This document shows, piece after piece, positions 59,085-64,000 of a stretch of 64,000 nucleotides of DNA. The position numbers and the translations under genes are program-made. Under the pieces are notes generated by a model, which was given only the letters and a program-made list of their open reading frames with translations, searched no databases and was not told where the DNA came from. The stretch is from NCBI GenBank assembly GCA_037501455.1, contig CM074860.1, positions 44,278,501-44,342,500 of the forward strand, in the 5' to 3' direction. This stretch comes from Lantana camara (taxonomy: Eukaryota; Streptophyta; Magnoliopsida; Lamiales; Verbenaceae). The stretch's first letter is position 1, and every line of letters starts with the position of its first letter.

Positions 59085-59650
59085 TGGCTTGGCGTTCAGA
59101 TGGCTCTGTTCAGAAGGGATCTTTTGAAGTGGATAAGTAAGACCAGGTTGGGCCGAAGGTGTGAGCACCAACTAAGATCTTTTGCATCGACAAATGTGAA
59201 GGTTAATCTGTGTGGAAGTGGTATAAGACTGGCAATAGAGTTATGCCAAACGTAGGAGGAAAGACTTTGAATTCTAAAATGGTGATCGAGTCTTCTTAAA
59301 GGTAACACCAAGAAAGAGTTTCTCAGAAATCGGTAAGGGCGGTAACCTAAACTCGAGATCTATCGAGCCGCTTGGAACTGTGGAACGGATTGAGGAAGTA
59401 TTTTCGAGAGGAGATGGGGACTATTCCGATATAAGAGGTACACTTGGATCAGGACTTGACACTTGTGCAACAACCGAAAAATTTTGGATAGGAATATCCA
59501 GGGATTAAGGAATCAAATAACTCCTTTGATTAAGGTTCCTTGGAGAGATCTCAAGCTGAGGAAGCAACTTGGGAGACGGAAGAGAAGATGCGTAGTTTTC
59601 AACCTGAGTTATTTTCCGATGGTAAATCTGAGGACCAGATTTCTTTAATG
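59085..59650 (+). pseudogene. pol: Decayed integrase end and chromodomain of element D
   Basis: Only short blocks are recognisable, in shifting frames: RRKDFEF and GDRVFLK (split), TPRKSFSEIGKGGNL, then ILDRN-like, GLRNQITPLIKV, EEATWETEEKM and FQPELF. At least two frameshifts and several stops interrupt it. The order matches the C-terminus of elements A and G. It leads directly into a polypurine tract and LTR, so D keeps a pol tail although the rest of pol is replaced by non-coding DNA. Confidence 0.8.
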
Positions 59651-59659
59651 AGGGGAGGT
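59624..59659 (+). other. Element D polypurine tract and hairpin
   Basis: AAATCTG-AGGAC-CAGATTT (59624-59642) followed by AATGAGGGGAGGT and the LTR. Confidence 0.75.
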
Positions 59660-62163
59660 TGTGACGCCCCGCTTCTCGGTCAAGGTAAGGTTTGGTACGA
59701 GAGTACACGATTTATCTTTCTATGCATGATTTATGTGGATTTATGCCTTAATTTGATAGAAATGTTACTTATGTGAAATACGTGAATCGCATGAGATACG
59801 TAGCTTCATGATTTGTTGATTATGTGCTCGTATTGTCATCTTTCTGCTTTGATAGCATGTTTTAGCTTTTAACGGACCAATGTGCTTACCAGGATATTAA
59901 AGAATAATTTAGGGACTAAATGGTAAATTTATTTTTGAAGCCCAGAATTGGATAGAATTTAATGAAATTGAATAGATAATTCGATTACAAGTTCGTGGGC
60001 TTTTGAATCGCTCAAATCGGAGTCCGGACGAAGAAGTTATGGCCGTTTTACCAAAGCCGAACGAAAGTCAACCCTTTTAGTCATCAGCTTTGACTTTGAC
60101 CCAATTTGAAAGTTCAGCCTAATTTGTGATCCAATTTCACTAAAACCTACCCATTTGACCCGGTTCGTGACCCAAATCAGCTGACCCAAATAGCCTAAGT
60201 TTAGTCTTGGATCCTAGACTTCATTTACGTAATATATTTTCCCAAGACTTGAGATTCAAAGCCATTCTTTCTCAAAACCTATTCATCTCCCTCACCAACT
60301 TCAAAAGCAACCTTCAAGAGACTTCAAGAACCAAGATTGTAGATTAAATCTTTAGATTCAAGACTAAAGAATGAGTTCTTCTCTTCAATATCCTGCTCCC
60401 AATGTAAGATTTGTATGCTCTTTTCATGGGTTTGTGGTCTTGAAGGTTTTGAGCTTGAATGTGAATCTAGGGTTCATGTTAGATGGATTAAATCCGAATT
60501 TCATGATGAAAATATGTTTATCTTGATGCTAGGAACAATTTGATGTAAGAATTTCTTGTTCCGATGTTCATTTGAAGATTTCACCATTAAAGCACTTTGA
60601 AGCTTTTATAAGAACTTATGCATGTTCATGTTCTAGCTTGTTTTAACTTGATTTGATGATGGATTCTTGCTCCTTATGTGTTTTTATGAAGAATGTGATA
60701 GATATCTTTGAGTCTTATTCATGATTTAAGATTTCACCATTGATGATGCTTGAAGCTTTCATGAACTTAAAGAAGACGATGCTCTTGTGTGAAATTGGTG
60801 GAATTCTTGATGCACATTCGTTCCTAGATACTCTTGTTATGTTATTTGATGTTTAATTATGTGTATGCATATTGTATAAACTTTGAAACATGATTTTTGA
60901 GTGTTTAGAGCATAAATTTCACCATGTTCAAACATATGTTCGTATTTGAGTTTTGCAACAACAGCATACCAAATGGGGGTTTTGAATTTGAACTAAAACC
61001 CCAAACCCCCATGTGGGAAGCCACTGTCACGATTTTTGAGCCCAAACGAGCGTTTGTAAATTGTTCACGAAGGCCAAACGGCGGTTTGGAGGTCCTCGGG
61101 TTCAAAATTTGAGTTCTTATGATCTTGATCGGTTTGCTTCGTTTTCACTTCCTTTGCACTTCCCACACCCCTAGCATGATATATATGACTTGGAATTGAG
61201 TCTTATTTGGTATTGAGTCGAGTCTTATTTGGTATTGAGTCGAGTCTTACTCTGTTAGTACATTTGTCTTGTTAGGTGGTGAGTTTCCGGTCGAGTAGCT
61301 TGTTGCTCATGGTTAGCCTCCAAAGTTCTTGGTGAAGGTGAGGAGTTATATATATATAAAACGTTTTCAAAATTGTGGACACATATGACCTATCATGTTT
61401 GATGGTATTAAACCCGTTTTGTAAAAGGTATAGGCTCTATAAGCCATGTTTTGTGAGCTATGCTCATATTATGGATATTTGCTAATGGAAAACGGTTTGC
61501 AAGTAAAACTTGAGTTTTAGTATATGGGATAGGTACCCAAAATGCTTTTGGAACTTTTATTTAGAATTTATGCACGTGTGAGTTGTGTAGCGAGGTTTGT
61601 TATGCCTTGCAAGGACACTTGCTTGGTCGATTCTTTTTATAGCGCTCGGGGTGGAGTAAGTGGTAAGGCCTGGAATGCAAGGGCGGATGGTTGAACCCTT
61701 ACGAAGTACCTACTTTTGGACAAGTTTGCTAAGACTCTGAGGAGGATTCGGGGTTAAGGTAAGCTTGGGAGAAGGTCGGTTTCATGGACCCACTTCTCCA
61801 TGGTTCTTTTGCGATGATCGGGGGGGGGGGGGGGGGGGGGGTGCACACCCTCGACATCAACGGTGTTAAGGATGGATTGGTTTGATTTCACTTGGTTTGG
61901 GAAGTAAGGATGGATTGCTCGTACTCGCCGAGCCAGTGCTTTGGTTTGTGATCCGTATTTTATAAAATTTGCATTGTTTTCGAAAATGTGAACGGATCAT
62001 GAACACCTTTAGTTTTGAGCATGCATTGAACCTTCGTATATCATTTATATTAGGTATACTCCTCCTCACCGGTTCCGTTTGAACTGATCTCCTTTACTTT
62101 TCGTGTCCGCAGGTTGCGTTGGAGTCAAGCTAGGCGGGGTCTTTCTTGAGAGTCTTGTCTTTG
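59660..62163 (+). repeat. 3' LTR of element D, interrupted
   Basis: It starts TGTGACGCCCCG. It aligns with LTR C from 59852 to the break at 62163, where LTR L begins. Donor-like AAT/GTAAGA at 60401-60407, a palindrome cassette with CAAACG...CGTTTG arms (61043-61056 and 61074-61089) in place of the AATCC type of C, a G22 run, the hairpin CGGTTC-CGTTT-GAACTG (62070-62086) and CCGCAG/GT (62107-62114). Confidence 0.88.
61820..61841 (+). repeat. Run of 22 G in LTR D
   Basis: Same site as the 21 G run of LTR C, followed by TGCACACCCTCGACATC. Confidence 0.9.
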
Positions 62164-63149
62164 TGTAGCGCCCCAACGGAAGGCCGCACATCCCCCGCAC
62201 CGAGACCCGACCCGCATATCAAATGGAGATGCCATACAGGAACCGAATCACGACGAACGGGGACTCACTCACACACTAGGCTAAGCAGGAGCTAGAACCT
62301 CGAAACCAATTAAGCAATTCAAAAGAATAAATTGCACTTGCGGAGGTAAATCATATAATCAATCATAAATACAAATAGCAATTGGCGGTTCCACTAGCAT
62401 GAATACCCAGTCCCAAAAATTCAAATATAAATCATAAATCACAAATTTACGGGTTCAACTATCCCTGGAAGCCTGTCGCAAATCAATATAATATAATCAG
62501 CAATTCATACATAAATCCATAACTTATTCAATTTACAAAATGCATATAAATAGACTCCAACTCGAACAAGAGACTCAACAGACTCGACTTCCCGCCTAGC
62601 TCTCCAAAACCTACAAAAGAACTGAAAATAAAGCAGGGTTCAGTCTATAGGAGACTGGTGGGTATAAAACAGGGCGTAACATATATTATTATATCACCGA
62701 ATTTAAACACCCACACATGCAAGCTATAATCCCGTGCGAGGTTTTTAAAATATTTCCCAAATGGGTAAAACAAAGGAAAATAACGCTCGGGATTACAACT
62801 ATCAAATTCATTCATTCATAATCATTCATGAGGTCATTACGTGAGCCCTGGCGGTTGGGCGAATATCTCCAACCTACTCCTCGTGTGTGCATATCAATTC
62901 AATATTTACATTAGCGATCATACACATTCATATATATTCATTCATAATCATAATCATAATCATAACATGCATATTCATAATCATAAACACTTACACCTTT
63001 TTCCTCCGGGTGGTGGACGGGTTAGCAAGACCCGACCACCGGTCCATACATAGGCCAATGGGGTACATGAATCCCCCAAGGGTACTCAGCTCCCATTCCC
63101 CGTTAAACCTCCTAGCGAGGGCCGATATCATCGTAAATGTGGTGGGACT
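62164..63149 (-). repeat. LTR L, interrupted copy
   Basis: The plus strand begins TGTAGCGCCCCAACGG, the reversed end of an LTR. It has the hairpin CAGTCT-ATAGG-AGACTG (62641-62657), a diverged kissing-loop-like hairpin (63012-63040) and an ATAATC microsatellite (about 62938-62965). It is cut at 63149 by LTR M. Confidence 0.8.
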
Positions 63150-64000
63150 TGTAGCACCCGAGCGCAAGGTACCACATCCCCCGCACCGAGACCCGACCCG
63201 ACCCGACCCGGATATGAAACGGACAATCCATACCCGAGCTAAATCACGGCGAACGGGGACATACACACTCGCTAAGCTAGGCGGGAGCTAACTTACGCAA
63301 CCAAAGAGACAATAAAACAAAAAGAATACCAATGCAGAAGCGAAGTACATACATAAATAACAAGATAAGCAAATGACAACGGGTTCAACTAGCATAGATA
63401 CCTAATCCCAAAAAATCAATAAAATCATAGCACTTCAATTACGGTTTCTTATAAACTCATTCATAATTCATGATAGTGGTAACAATCAATACAAATCTTA
63501 CTTTCTCCAACTTAAACAAATCATGGTTCAATATGCAGATGAACAGACTCTGACTTAACCGAAAGACTAAATAGACTTGACTTCCCGCCTAGCACTCCAA
63601 ACCTGCAAGAACACTGAAAACAATTCGGGTTCAGTCTATACGAGACTGGTGGGTATAAAACGAGGCATAAGTAACATATACAACAATATTTAAACATTCA
63701 CATGCAAGTTATAATCCCAAATGAGGTTTTTATAGCATTTCCCAAGTGGGTGAAATAAATAAGTCATCAAAAGGGGTTATAACGTTCATTTTTCATTAGG
63801 TCGTTTGTGGCCCGGCGAGTGGGCGTGCATTATCTCCAACCAACACATCGTGTAGTTCATTAAACATTCTTTCTTTCTTTCTTTCTTTCATTCATGCATA
63901 ACAATCTTTTGTGCACATTCATGAACATTTACGCCTTCTTCCTCCGGGTTAGTGGTGGGTTTGCAAGGCCCAACCACCCATTCATTGACCAAAAGGGGAA
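63150..64000 (-). repeat. LTR M, running off the window
   Basis: TGTAGCACCCGAGCG begins a reversed LTR end related to L. It contains a CCCGA repeat (63186-63208), the hairpin CAGTCT-ATACG-AGACTG (63632-63648), a CTTT repeat (about 63868-63890) and the kissing-loop-like hairpin (63952-63977). The rest lies outside. Confidence 0.8.

Overview
This 64 kb window looks like heterochromatic, repeat-packed DNA of a flowering plant. I found no host gene, no tRNA or rRNA gene and no CRISPR array. Almost every base belongs to LTR retrotransposons, mostly Ty3/gypsy chromoviruses that resemble the Tekay/Del clade. They have long LTRs (about 2.5-3.5 kb, TG...CA ends), initiator-Met tRNA primer sites (TGGTATCAGAGC), a gag-pol carried in one frame, and a C-terminal chromodomain after the integrase. 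The species cannot be named from the sequence alone.

Left part (1-18728). The end of a pol gene (integrase and chromodomain) and its 3' LTR (element A, 1-5019) abut a minus-strand array of a miniature LTR element (P, 5020-8191), arranged LTR-internal-LTR-internal-LTR. A second A-family LTR with a chromodomain stub (8549-12108) is bracketed by two copies of a roughly 180 bp TRIM-like LTR (N). Next is element C: a 5' LTR (12536-15161), a decayed gag split by a 283 bp MITE, a non-coding interior, and an array of 28 bp hairpin repeats.

Middle part (18729-57509). Element E (minus) has an LTR, a hairpin array and gag but no pol. It runs into element F (minus), whose LTRs lie at 24507-27638 and 54394-57509. 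F is interrupted by a 23.4 kb element G (29705-53060), flanked by the exact 5 bp duplication ACGAT. G still carries gag-protease-RT-RNase H-integrase-chromodomain in a single frame, broken by four nonsense codons, by a solo LTR (K, 43056-46059, duplication CTTCC) and by an 8.8 kb composite of inverted G-family fragments plus a GC-rich stretch of unknown origin (34104-42868).

Right part (57510-64000). A relative of C (element D) has a non-coding interior, a decayed chromodomain tail and an LTR. It is cut by two further minus-strand LTRs (L, M), M running off the window.

Gag would form particles, and protease, RT/RNase H and integrase would copy and insert the element; the chromodomain is known in chromoviruses to steer integration to heterochromatin. 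No element here is intact. C, E and F lack pol and could have moved only with proteins supplied in trans.

The most interesting signal is RNA-like structure. Unrelated LTR families carry short hairpins at matching positions whose stem sequences differ while pairing is kept: one in the downstream part of every LTR examined, one just before the polypurine tract, tandem arrays in C/D/E, and a constant-loop set in P. All alignments were made by eye; no program was run.
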